A stretch of DNA of 64,000 nt from Dasyornis broadbenti (taxonomy: Eukaryota > Chordata > Aves > Passeriformes > Dasyornithidae). The translations under genes and the position numbers were made by a program. The DNA lies in the NCBI GenBank assembly GCA_013397935.1, contig VZRN01005010.1, forward strand, positions 4,442,160 to 4,506,159. The letters run 5' to 3'. Shown one piece after another: positions 26,401 to 38,522 of the stretch. Each line of letters starts with the position of its first letter. Position 1 is the first letter of the stretch. The notes under the pieces are model-generated. The model did no database searches. It was not told the DNA's origin and worked only from the letters and a program-made list of their open reading frames with translations.

Positions 26401-29400
26401 ATTTCCCTTTCTGTGGGAAACAAATGCACAGTTTCATTAACATTTGAATGTTTACAGTTTTATGATTTTGCCTCTGGCAAATTTGTGGGAAAAGAATGTA
26501 AACTTCCCTGGTCTTGCAGGCCATCTTAAGTGAACCTCATCTTTCTTAGCAATGAGGGAAATTCCAGAAAAGCAGAAGAAAACCCAGAACATCTGTCTTT
26601 GGACAGGCCAGATAAGCAAGAAGGACATATCAATATGTAGGTACTGAATTATGTTCCTGAAACATAAAGGGTATTTCTATCATCTCCAAGACTTCACAGA
26701 ACAAAAATAACTTGTTTTTGATACCATCTCATTAGGAAAACTAAAGGATGAAAAAAGACATTTTCTTAAGAGAGATCAGTAAAAAAATAAAAGTTTTCTC
26801 ATTCCTCAGTGTTGAGAAATGACACATAGGATATGGAATGAAAATAACTAAAGTACTTCTCTGATTTCTAAAAAAACAATAAGCAATTGTCAAAAATCCC
26901 ATGAGATACTTTTCCTTCTAGAATTGCATTATGTTGCCCTGCTCTTTAAAGAGCATGCCTCACAACAAGCAAATGACCAAACTAACAGCATAAATTTTCT
27001 GGGACAACCTCAAAAACAAGAAGGCTGAAGGAGCTGACAATACTCATCTTTTTTCAGGATCAGGATGTGAGTGGGGACACACCCACAGCTGATGGTTGTA
27101 GCATGGAGCTAGAGCATCTAGAGCAAACCATGGTATCAAAGAGCAGCTGAGTTATCACAACTTGCCAGAGACCTAGTTGGCGGAGGGGTTGTCAAGGAAA
27201 CAGTTATGAGTTTCCCTCAGGTAAATCCATACTTGTCTTTCATATACAGGTCAAAAAACCTCAGTCTTCATACTGTCACAGATATACATAGTTAACCCAA
27301 ATGAATACAGGAAAGAAGGTAACTGAGTTTAGCCTTGGTTTCATAGAGAAACACCCTAAGGCCTTACTCATCATGAAATGCTGTAAGTAAAATGTAATTC
27401 CCTTTCTTGTGTTTGAAGAAAATATCCTAGCTTTTTGTCTTAGAGAACATGTAACAGAATTCGTTTTGTGATCAAAGAAGATCGGGAAAATGCATCTCTA
27501 AGAAACCTGGTGACTTACATATTTCGCTCTTATCTGATGTCATTTAACAACAAAATAATGGAGACATTTGACACCTTCCAACAAAAAATCACCAGATGAA
27601 GGGATTAATAGTGGTATCAGTGACGTGATCTGGGGCATAAGAAAATTGACACTGTGACAGATACATTCAATTTACTCCTTTCATTTTGGTATTTAAATAA
27701 CTCTAGCCTTCTTTCTCTTCCTTCTGCAGGAGAAAAGACCCACAAAATCCCACCAGTAATAATGAAACACAATGTTTTCTCCAGATACTCATTTGAGAAT
27801 TTATTTTGTGCCTTTGTTCAAAAGCGTAGTTTTTACTTGGCTTTTTTTGGTTTCTCATAAGTATTCTTTTATCTTACTACATTACATACATGGAAAGTAA
27901 AAAATATCTTGCTTATCTAATTTTATGGATGTTTTTATCCTTATTATTGTTATTCTAGTGCACTTTTTCAAACAGTGGCATAAATAATGAAGTCTTCTTG
28001 GGATGGGAGCTGCTGAATTTCTCAAGAGCGTACATCCCCTGGTGATGAGGGGTTGGAAAGAGAGACAGGATGTGCAGTGCTGGGACCCAACACACGTATG
28101 CCAACAAAGAGTTCTTCTATAATGTGGCTGGATGTTTGCAGTTGCTTTCCAGACCCTTTCTTCCTTTGCCTACAGCAAAAGGTCCAGATCTGTTGCAGGA
28201 CTTTATCCTGATTGATTTTAAATTATCCAGAGCAGAATGCATCTAAGTGATTTCTGAATGACAACTATTATACATCCCTCAGATCAAGAGCAATCTGCCC
28301 CTGTACCACCCTGGCAGTCCAGAGGGATTATTCCCAGCTTTGGAGAGGACAGCCTCTTTTGGCTTCAGTGAACTTTCTATCAGGGTCTGTCATTGAAGGT
28401 TGATGAGAGGGAGAAATCATTCCATCCTTTTGTAAGCTGCATGCTTACATGATGTTAAAACATTTTGTTCATTTTACTGATGTGTTTATAGTTCTTAGAT
28501 GTTAGTACCTAAAATGTCATTAGTCAGTTAATAATGCAAGAAAGAAAACAAACAACCCTACCAGTAGTGCCTTACAGTAGCCTTAACAGGCTGTAGAATG
28601 TACAACTGAATGCAAACCAAATGACCTTTGGCACCTAACCTGTAAAGTAATTTTCACTCATTTCAAGGAGAAGAGGGCAGTAGAAAAAGGAAACGCTGTG
28701 GAAAGAAACAAGAAGGGCTGAGTTCAGCTGGTGTCTCTGTTAGTCTGCCTGAGCACCTTCTGGTGTTCCACAGAGGCCTAGTGTCTGCCTTGAATTAGCC
28801 TCCCTGTGGCCCCAAGATTAGTCCTCACACTTCACAGTTTTCCTCTATGGCCCTGTGAATGACAATTATTCTGCTTTGGCACACAATCAGTATGTTGCAT
28901 AACTGGGAAGAAATCTAGCATGCATCCCCGCTCTGTGAGGATCATGTTCAAGCAGTGTGGGCTGCCCTCCAGAACTGCAACGTCAATCAAGCAGCAGAAG
29001 GATGCTTTCTTTCTGTAAGGGAGGGAAATATGGAGGGGTGAGGGAAGGAAGCAACTTTAATAAAATTCTGACTTTTTTATGCTGTAGACTTAAAGCAGGA
29101 ATTTCCATGAGATCTTAAACAAAATCTACTTCTGACATTGCAAGATCAGGAAAAAAGGATCTGGCACAAGATCTACTTTGACATATCCAGAATTAAGCAT
29201 CATAAATGACCCAGAGAGAAACAGATATTCTTGAAGTCTAAACTGTCTCATATTGAGTTTAAAGAAAGTGTTGTGACACCTTTCTGACAAACCTGCCTAC
29301 TGATTGCTTAATTTAATATGAAGCAAAACACCCGTAGCCCAAGGAAAAAAAAAATCACAGAAATTTAGGTGCCATAAAAGAAGCCCAAGTCCAAAAAACC

Positions 29401-30335
29401 TTTACCATGCAGACAGCATGGATGGAACCAGTAGCTTTTGTTAACTGGTATTCAGAGCAAAGAAATTGCACACATTTTTCCTCCAGAGGACACAGAAAAC
29501 TGCCTATAGGCCTCTCCTCTAAAGTGCATCTTCAGTTTCTCCATTTGAAAACATAAGAGAACTTCTCTTCAGCTAGGATTTTCAGGGGTAGATCAGCCAT
29601 GGTTTGAAGAGTGCTCCATTGATCACAGCTCGATTATTCTATTTTGGAACAGTGATTTTAATACCTCCTGAACTCCCATGATGAGGTGTCCAAGGCTGCG
29701 GTTAACTTGCTTAAATTGTACTCAACTCCTGTTTGTGGAACAAGTAACTGTGGTTTGCTGACTAAGCTGTTTGTTGCTTTTAATCTGCTTTTGTAAAGGA
29801 AAGTTCATTTCCATGGTTCAGCCTTAAATTGTCACTCTCCAGCTTCTTTAATTATGAAACTTGTGCCTTCTGTATGGAATAATCTTACCTTGCCAATTGT
29901 ATTTTTGAAAACCCAAATATTTTTATCTCTTGCCCTGCTTCACAAATTGTCTTGGGCTTGCACCGCACAGGACACACTCTAGCCCTAGCAAACAAGCAGA
30001 TCTCCTTTTGTAAGTCCCAATAGCACTGAACTGATATTAAAGACCTCTGTATGCACCAATCACTGTCCATAAGCCAATACAATGCTATACTGAACATAAC
30101 CAGGTTTTTATATCTAACTGCAGCTACATTTCAGTGACTTTTATTAATTTTGTGTTTTCTTTCTCCCTCACTCCAACTATGAACCCTTTGTCTAAAATGA
30201 GACATGCTCAAGGGGCTGAGCTTTGGGGGGGGGTTTTAACCTATTTTTCTTCATGTGAGTTTTAGCTTACTGCTTATCAACTCCTTTGTAAAAAAATATT
30301 TTAAGTTAGACTAGCTATTTCCAAGATACTCATGG
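23412..30335. other. Non-genic AT-rich stretch
   Basis: About 6.9 kb without a supported gene. It holds a possible MIR scrap near 25490, a G9 run at 30225-30233 and short A runs. The largest open frame is 109 codons (24283-24612, plus), unrecognised and in ordinary AT-rich sequence. I see no RNA gene or dated transposon. Confidence 0.6.
25488..25540 (+). mobile_element. Possible MIR SINE scrap
   Basis: The segment CCCATTTCACAGATGGGACT followed by CTGAGAACAAGCAAGGAGAG resembles the core of the mammal-wide interspersed repeat, an ancient tRNA-derived SINE whose relics persist in birds (core word: CCCATTTTACAGATG then GGAAACTGAGGC). Only about 50 bases can be matched by eye, so the call is weak. 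Confidence 0.35.
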
Positions 30336-30350
30336 TTTTTTTTTTTTTTT
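30225..30350 (+). repeat. G9 run and T15 run
   Basis: An uninterrupted run of nine G lies at 30225-30233 and an uninterrupted run of 15 T at 30336-30350, separated by about 100 bases of AT-rich unique sequence. Both are single homopolymers. Confidence 0.85.
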
Positions 30351-33300
30351 GGATCTCATTGAGTTGGAGCACGAGAATTCTTCTGCTGAAATGTATCTAC
30401 CCAAACTAACTTTTAGAGGTTTGTTAATTGCCTTGAGTAAATTGGCATTCAGGTAATTGATGGCAATTAGTGAAAAAAGAAAAGTAGTCCAGTGTAGGCA
30501 AACCACGGTTGTTCAGACAAGTAGAAAACATAATAATTTGGCTTGACTTTCACTGCTGAGATTTTCACAGCTACAATGTCTTTTGTTCATCTAACATTTG
30601 TTTTCCTTGAATGTAAAACGCAAATGGGCAGGCGGATAAGTCCCTTACAGGAAAAAAAATTGAATTTGAAGCAGAGTGGGGAATTTTACTTTCACGTAAT
30701 TTCCACCTAATTGGAAAATACCCACAAAAAAGAAGTGAAAGAAACAAGAATGAGAATAATTAGTCAAAGATCTTCTAAGTTAGGATAGAAGTTGTAAACT
30801 GAAATACTAGTTATGACGGTTAAAATAAAGCTTAATTGAACCAGGGCATTTTTATAAAGTCAAGCTGAAGAGCCCCTCACTGAAGAGTAAAATTTTCATA
30901 AAGAAAACTGAAAAGTCCAGAAATATATACGGACTGCTATAGCTGGCAGATCAAGGAATCATTAGAGGCTGTAGTGAAGCTAGATCATTCTTATTTACTC
31001 AGGACCTTCCAAAATCACTGGCTAACAAGTTTTAAAACCTGGCAGCCAGGTGAGTTTTGTTGAACATGGTGAAATGTTCCAGCTAAACCCTTGAGCTTAA
31101 CTAATGAAACAGTGCCAATGATGTCTTTATAAGCAAGTGGCAGGTAGAACATTTATGCCAAGTTGGAACTTGTTTCAGTGATTCATGGAATGAAAATTAT
31201 GAAGGAGAAACTTATAGCCTGTCTAGAGTAGATGTTCAACTTAAAAAAATCAGCTGAACTCATGAAATATCAAGATGGCATACTGAGGTAGTATTGCTAA
31301 TATTATAACCCAGCTATTCAAGAGTTGCTGCAAATTGTCCCCCAAGTGTTAACAATGACCCATTCAGCGATGCTGGAAAAATCCCACTACTACGTCACTG
31401 GAGCATTACGTAAGAGTGTGCAATCTGCACTTGGCCAGGAGAATTATTTTTAAAAACCTTGAACTATGAGTTATGATAGAGCACAAATGGAAACCAAATA
31501 TAATTTCTTACAGAGTCTTAAACTATAGAACAGTGAAACAGTTAAGGAATGACTGAAAGAGACTGTGTGCTTTTTCTTGATGACTCTGAAGTAAGACTTG
31601 CTGAATATAGGGTCTCACTTTAACTGCATCATTAAAAGTTCAAGGGAAAAATTATGAATACAAGGAATTTATTATTTTTCGTCATCTCTATTATGAGAAA
31701 CTATTTCTGAGGTCCTCACACAGCCCTTCACAACATAATAATCTTTCATTTAGGAGAGTACTAAGGAAACCTGAACCCTTTTTACCAGTTCTTCTTGCAC
31801 TTATGGTGAATCAGATACATCCCAGACTGATCAAGCAACAACCCTAAGTAACTTTGCAAATATAGGTTCTTTTGCCAGTTAAATATTCTGGAGTCTGTAT
31901 AAACCAACTTCTATTCAGAAAAATCAATCAAAAATTGCAAACATATACTGTCAGAAGAACATTTTATAAGCATAAACCTAGGCTCTTAGCCATCTAAGAT
32001 GCCCAACAACCTTTTATTCCAAGTGTAAAAAATGTTTCCAAGGGGAAAATAACTTCATTTTTCCGGTTTTGTACAGCTTCTCAACTTCTTTTCCAAAACA
32101 GCCCAGTTTGGGTTCAGCATATGGATTTTGAATGCTGTGTCTTCACGCTTCACGCAAGCTTGGGGAAGTGCAAGTAGTTGAAAAGTTTTTCAACGGCTCA
32201 CACAACTCATCTGCCATCAGGGCAGACGGATCTATTTGCTCCTCTTCTCTAACCCTGTGTTCCCTCACTCCCTGGTTCTGAGATGACCACACTGGGACTG
32301 GAGAAGCCGGAGTCACACTGCAATTGCACCCACTTTACAAGAAATCTTTTGGGATGGGTTTAGAGGTGGAAGGAATAGTTGTGCCTTAGGCAAAAGGGTG
32401 CAGGCAGGAATTAATTTGCAAGCAGCTGATGTTGTGCAGGCAGTGCCTCCCCATGTGCAAAGAAAATTAAAATACCAAGCTGATCACTACCATAAATCAG
32501 CGTCCTAACAGCTTTGTTAGGTTTGCTTATCATAATAAATAAACACATCCAGTAGCATGCACAGCAGGATCAAACCTGTAGCAGCCAACTATTGTGACTG
32601 TTTATTAAAAAGCAACAGAAGTGAATATAGATAAAAAGTAACATCTTTAAGGTACACCAAGTATTGGGAAGAAAACCTCCAGATTTACAGTTGACAATGC
32701 ATTTTTAGCTTCAAACAAATCTCACATTCTATGGGGTTTTCCCCCAACATTTTAACTTTCTGTGTTGCATGACAAAGTTGAAAAGAGATTTTACAGAGTC
32801 CCCAGAAGCTTGACATGCTTTCTTCTTTCCTGAGGGTATTAAATGAAGGTGAAATAATGCCCTCATGCCCTACTTATTTTTTATTAATTTCCAATTATTT
32901 TTTAAATCACCATTTATCATGGTCACAGGTAATCCTACACCTGCCAAAACCCACTAAAACATGCAGTGTCAGGCATATAAAATCATAGATGTTATTTGTT
33001 TATTTAGTCAGACATTCCTTCATGATTATACTTAATGGTTAGAACTTCAGAATTTTATTACTTCTTATGAAAAGCTGCTCATTAATCTTACATTTTTGCA
33101 TTTGCTCTGTATGAAGAAAGTATACATTTAATTTAGAGAGAAAAAGTTATCTTCAGGTCCATTATAAATTCAGCCCTTCACAGTGAAACACTCTTGCAAA
33201 GTACATCCCTACATCTGCAGCAGAACCTCAAACCTGGCCAGGGTGGGTTATGTTATGGTACAGAAATTATGTCAGGCCTTCATAGAAGCTAAGATCAAAA

Positions 33301-36300
33301 ACTTTTTGGAGGATAAAAACCTTAGGGGACTTCTTTGGGGGCAGAGTAGTTTAGCTGCTGTTGAGAAACTCCAAGCAGTTACTACACCTTCCCAGGAATG
33401 TAAGCCTAGAAATATCCAGGGATGACCCAGTGGATTTCAACTGAATAAAACAGAGCTTCTCCATTTTCTGCGAGGCTCTAGAAAACTGCTGTCTAGAACC
33501 ACAGAACCAAGCTGGAGATGGCAACGTTGAGTCGGAAGGGTTCACCTGCGTAACTGTATTCTGTACCAAGTGTCCCACATAACAGATTATGCAGCAAACA
33601 CAACTTTCAGCTGTGTTATTTTGGGCTGTCAGTGTATAACAACATGGTGCTACTTGTATGAGCTACCTGCTGTTCTGCTTGTCTTCATTACTTGGAACAG
33701 GATGCTCTTCTTGTGCCTCCTTTCACCTTAAGTACGCCTTTAAAAAATTAAGGACTGGAGGAATTTAAGCAACTCCAAGAATTCTAATACCATGGCATTA
33801 TAAAAATTTGTGAGACTTCTAGGAAAATCCTTTCAAAATTTGTAACAAGTGCAAAATCATGATAACAGGGGATGTCACACTGGATTAAAGAAAGATCTAG
33901 CAAAAAAAAAGGGTTATTTTCTTCTCGGGGATTTGTTTTCTTTTTTACTTATTTGCCTGGGGAACTTAGCTTAATTTGTAAGAGGTAATTAGAACCTTGA
34001 CATTACATGCTTGAAGTTCTTCATATTGTTAAAGGCTTTCTAGTTAAGGACTTTAGACAATAAAAGTAATCTTACATTCAAGCTAACAAGCTTAAACTGT
34101 ATTTTCTTCAAATGACTTTTTAGTTACATATCTTTTCCTTTTGGATCAGAAGCATACATTAGTTTGTTCCTACACAGTCTTTTCTAAGGATGTCACTATT
34201 CTCAAATCCCAGCCTTTTAGAATCCAGCTTTTTCCACCCAAAGGCTACCTTGTCCATAGAAGAAAAATGTGGCTTTTCTTCTAAAGCTGTCTTTACATTA
34301 GAAATTTAGTGTTGCATGGTAAAATACTCTTGACAGCAGGTTTTCAGTGAAGTTTGTAACTAAACACACAAAGAGACATGGAGAACATTGCCAAAGCAGG
34401 CATAACTGTGTCCTTGCTGTTTGAATGTCTGCCGAGCGGTGTGAAAGGGGAAACCAGCAAGTTAATCAGCTCAGTTTCTCCACTGGAACAAAAGTCTAGG
34501 CAACAGGAATGCCTCCCTTCCCCCTTCTAGTTTTTTCTGTAATAGTCAATTAAATTACTTAAGGCCAAGAATTAAAACAGCATCAGGTCCGTTTCACAGG
34601 TGAGCTTTGACTCTGCAGATGGAAGAGGCAAACCTGAGTTAACATTGTTTTTCATTGCTTTTGAGTCCCCAAATTTCTAAACAGGAAAGGGAGGATAAGA
34701 CATATTTGAATCTTGTGGCCCACAACTGGATTTACCTCCCTCCTTTCCACAGCATGCACTTGTGCATCCTCTTAAGCAGACGCTCTATAAAAGTGTGAGT
34801 CAGCCTGGGGAACTCTTGTCAGTGCCAGGTGAGATATGAAGAGGAAAGAAGACAGCTTTATTTGGGGTTTGGCATTTTCTTTCTTTCTGTTTGCCAAACC
34901 TTGAAGTTCAATGCAACTATATTTGGGAATGAAGACTATGTTATATAAAACTAAAAGGAAGCAAATAAATGTGGTATTTTCCCATGTTATTTTTCTCCTA
35001 GCAAACTTCTCAGACCTGAAACAAACTTTTAGTTTGAGTAGCCTTCAAGGAATCAACTTGCTGACCTGACATCCCCAAATGGCTCTGTGCATAATGCTAT
35101 AATCCCTCTGAGCAGTTCGATTATCAATTGGTGGAGAAGCTTTGCAGGCCTGCACAAAAATGCAGAACTTGTCTCAATAGTCAGTGTAGTCATTCCTGTC
35201 TGAGCACAGGGGAAAGAAAGAAGTATACCATCCCTTCTATCTCTTTTTGTATTCGCAGTCTAATTTACTGGTATTTTTACTCTCATTATTGCTATTGAGG
35301 ATAGGTGACTTCTGAGATGTCTGTTATTGCAGGCATTGCAATCATCTCTCCTTCTGTTAACAGCTGTTCACTGAAGCCTTTTGCACAATCCCACTTTTCT
35401 TCATTTCTGACGCTGACAAATTATTATTGCTTAAATTGTTTACTGGTTTCTTTTGTGGACTGAATTATATATTATCTTTAATTTCAATAAAAGGGGTTTG
35501 ACTATTTCCAAGAGTGCAATTTTTAGGGAGAAGCAGAAATAAATTGTTTAAGTCATGTTTGACAAGATACACATTTAGTAACCTTCCTTGCAATAGCTCC
35601 AAGGCTTTCTGATCCCCATGAAAGACACTCAAATTATGGCCTTTGAATTATCATGTAAGCTTTTTATATGTAACTTGTCAGAGATAGTCACTAGTTCTGT
35701 TTAACTCATTTTCTGAAGGCCTACTTTGAAAGCTGATTTTTGAATTACATCAGTGCTGGTCACATGTGACTGCAGCCATTCTGTGTTGCATAGATCAAAC
35801 AAATTCATAGTATTGGAAAAGAAATAAGGTCCTAGACATCTCAGATTTCCCAAAAATGAATGGATACATTTAGCTTAATCTCTCTGCACATTGGTCTCCA
35901 GGATGCAAACACTTCCTTTGTTTCACTGATATGGTGAGGAAAGAATCCTTGACACAATTTGAAAATGCACTGAAAAGAATTATTTTTTAAAAATGCACTT
36001 TTGAGGAAATTAACAATGCTATATTTGAAGGACAGTCTGAATGCATGAAATTACTTTGAACAACAACAAGAGGTATTAATTTTGATTAATTGGAAAGTCC
36101 AAGAATACTATCTGTCAATAAATATTGCAAAGGTTATACAGAAAAAGACAAGCATGGGACTGTGATTGAGTAAATTTTTATCAATATAGATATATAAGGC
36201 AATGAGCAAAGTTTATTCTGGCAGCCTTACAGAATGCAACTCCTACCATTTGAGTAACTGAATGCAAACTTATTAGTATCTTCTGAAAGCAGAGGAAAGC

Positions 36301-38501
36301 TTTATGCACATACTTTACACTGCTGAACTTGGAAGACCCCAAGCAAATTTGGATGACTGTGTTAAGCACCGTACAAGCATAATCAAAATCTCTGTGCTAG
36401 TAAGGCCCTGTACTGACAATTGCTATTGCAAGCAAAAATGTGGTACTAAGACCACAAGGATACATATTTTTCTTCATTCTTCACCTCCTCTGATTTTTAA
36501 ATTTTTTTTCATTTCTTTATGTTTAAACAGTCACCTTTTTTGAGACAAAGAACATACTTTCAACTTTTTCTAGCACCTAGAGTCAAAGATGTTGTATTTA
36601 AATTTAAATAAATAAATAGATCTATCTCAACATCTTTACGAAAAGTACTCTAGGTTTTCTTCCCTCTGCCAGGAGAAAGACTCCATTCCACATACAAATG
36701 TACATTAATATATTAATGTTGAATTTGTCATTTTTGTATGGCTAAATAAAAGCAACTTCAAACTAGTTTTACTTCTATATGGCTACAGCTGTGCCCATGA
36801 AGTTGGGGTTGTTCAGACACCCCTTTTGTTACCTGTAGTTAAGTCTGAAAGAGACTATACATGCTTCTCTATTGCTTTTTGTGTTCAGAGCCATTGTGTA
36901 AAAGTTACTGCAATGTATCATCTGACATTCCTATTGACCTGTGTCTTCACACTGCTTAGACTGCTGCAAAAACTATGTGATGGATTACAAAGATTAATAC
37001 TTTTCTAAGGTGCAGATGAGGTGACTCCTGGCATTTATAGATAATAAAATCATCAATTAATGAACTAAGCTCCATTATAAACATACATTCTGTACACACA
37101 CACAAAGGTGAGCTGCTAAATATTGTTGAAAATTCCACTTGTCATGGCTTCTGCTTTAGAATATTTTTGTCAGTATTTTTTCGATCATCCATATATAACT
37201 CCATATTGTAATTGGAACTAAAAAATTTACAGGAGAAACAGTTCAAAGTGACTCCAACTGCAACATGAATGCACTTAGGTATTTTGAAATTAAAAACCAC
37301 CCAAACTTCTTGGTAGTGTAGAGCACAAACAGTATTTCACTGTACCTAGTTATGAGCAGATAGTGTAATGGACTTTCCAGGTGACTAAAAGCTACTGCTG
37401 CTTATTCCTTGGAACTGCAATTGAAGAACAAAATAAATTTGTTGAACTGANGGTTATAAAATTTAAAGTGTTCCAAAGTCATAAAACTCCCTGGTAAAAC
37501 CCTGACTGACATTTTTAAATGGACAAGAAAAAGAAAGAAAATAGAGTCAAAACACAGTCAGGAAAGAAAAGTGGGAGCGAAAGGGGATTTAGGAGTTTAG
37601 AATATTTGGTGAAAATTAGAGAGGGACCATAACCAGAAGGCTTGATCCAGATGCCTCTAAATTTTGGAGGACACTTGATAGCTTGAACAGGATTTGAGTC
37701 CTACAAAATTGCTTTCTTATAATGCACTTGCAGCCAAACTCCACTTCCAAACTCTGGGATAGTTTGAGAGTGTTTTTCAATTCACATCTTGAATCTTCCA
37801 CCCATGTCAGCTGGAAATCTTACATTAACACAATTGTTGAAAAATAGTGTGGTGAGCCAAGATTCTGTTTTCGTCAGCTCAGTCTCCTGAGCTGTTCTAG
37901 GCCACCACTTTCGTCTGCTGGAAGTAGTGTGTGAGGTTTGACCTGGGCAGCCTGGATGCCTTTCTACAGCACACAGACAGAGGTTTTATTGTAAGCTTCC
38001 CTTTTCAGGACTTCAGTCCCTCCTACACAGTTCAGTGACCAGTTAATTTATATATTCTGCCTGAAGCACTCCCTCTGGCTTCATAATGCAATCTCTGAAA
38101 TGAAGAAAACGTACCTAAAAGCGGATACAGCCATTCCCAGGCCACTTATTCAGCTCTAGGCTGCCTGCTGGCATGAAGGCACTTGTAGCCAGCTCAGTGT
38201 CCCGGAGCAGTCTGCAACACTGAATGATGGTCAGCCCTCTGCTGTGCTCTCCAAGCAGCCACCTTCCCATCACACAGCACTTTGCTACATCAGTGTTTCC
38301 ACTATATTCCCTATGTGGCATGCCTGTACTTTCCAGGACACTCTGGAAGATTTTACCTCAGAATCGACTTGCTTGCAAACAGGTTTTATACTTACAGGAG
38401 ATTAGAGTGGGGAGCAAAAAGTGAGAGGGAAGAGTTCGTTGAAACAAGTAGACTGTGAGTGCTAGAAATCATTTCTACACATTTCTGTCTTGTGGAAAGT
38501 T
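30351..38501. other. Non-genic AT-rich stretch
   Basis: About 8.1 kb without a supported gene. It contains a homeodomain-motif-rich block (to about 30630), a TATA / AP-1 / splice-donor cluster near 34786-34835, an 18-base perfect palindrome at 36702-36719, and one undetermined base (N) at 37451. All open frames are under 85 codons. No transposon was recognised. Confidence 0.55.
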
Positions 38502-38522
38502 AAAAAAAAAAAAAAAAAAAAA
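38502..38522 (+). repeat. Poly-A run (A21)
   Basis: An uninterrupted run of 21 A. No AATAAA signal lies in the 30 bases before it and no gene-like sequence precedes it, so I read it as a homopolymer and not as the tail of a retrocopy. Confidence 0.95.

Noticed and set aside
38502..38522. A21 run as the tail of a processed pseudogene
   Set aside because: No polyadenylation word and no gene-like body before it. Birds also have few poly-A-primed retrocopies because CR1 does not use poly-A.
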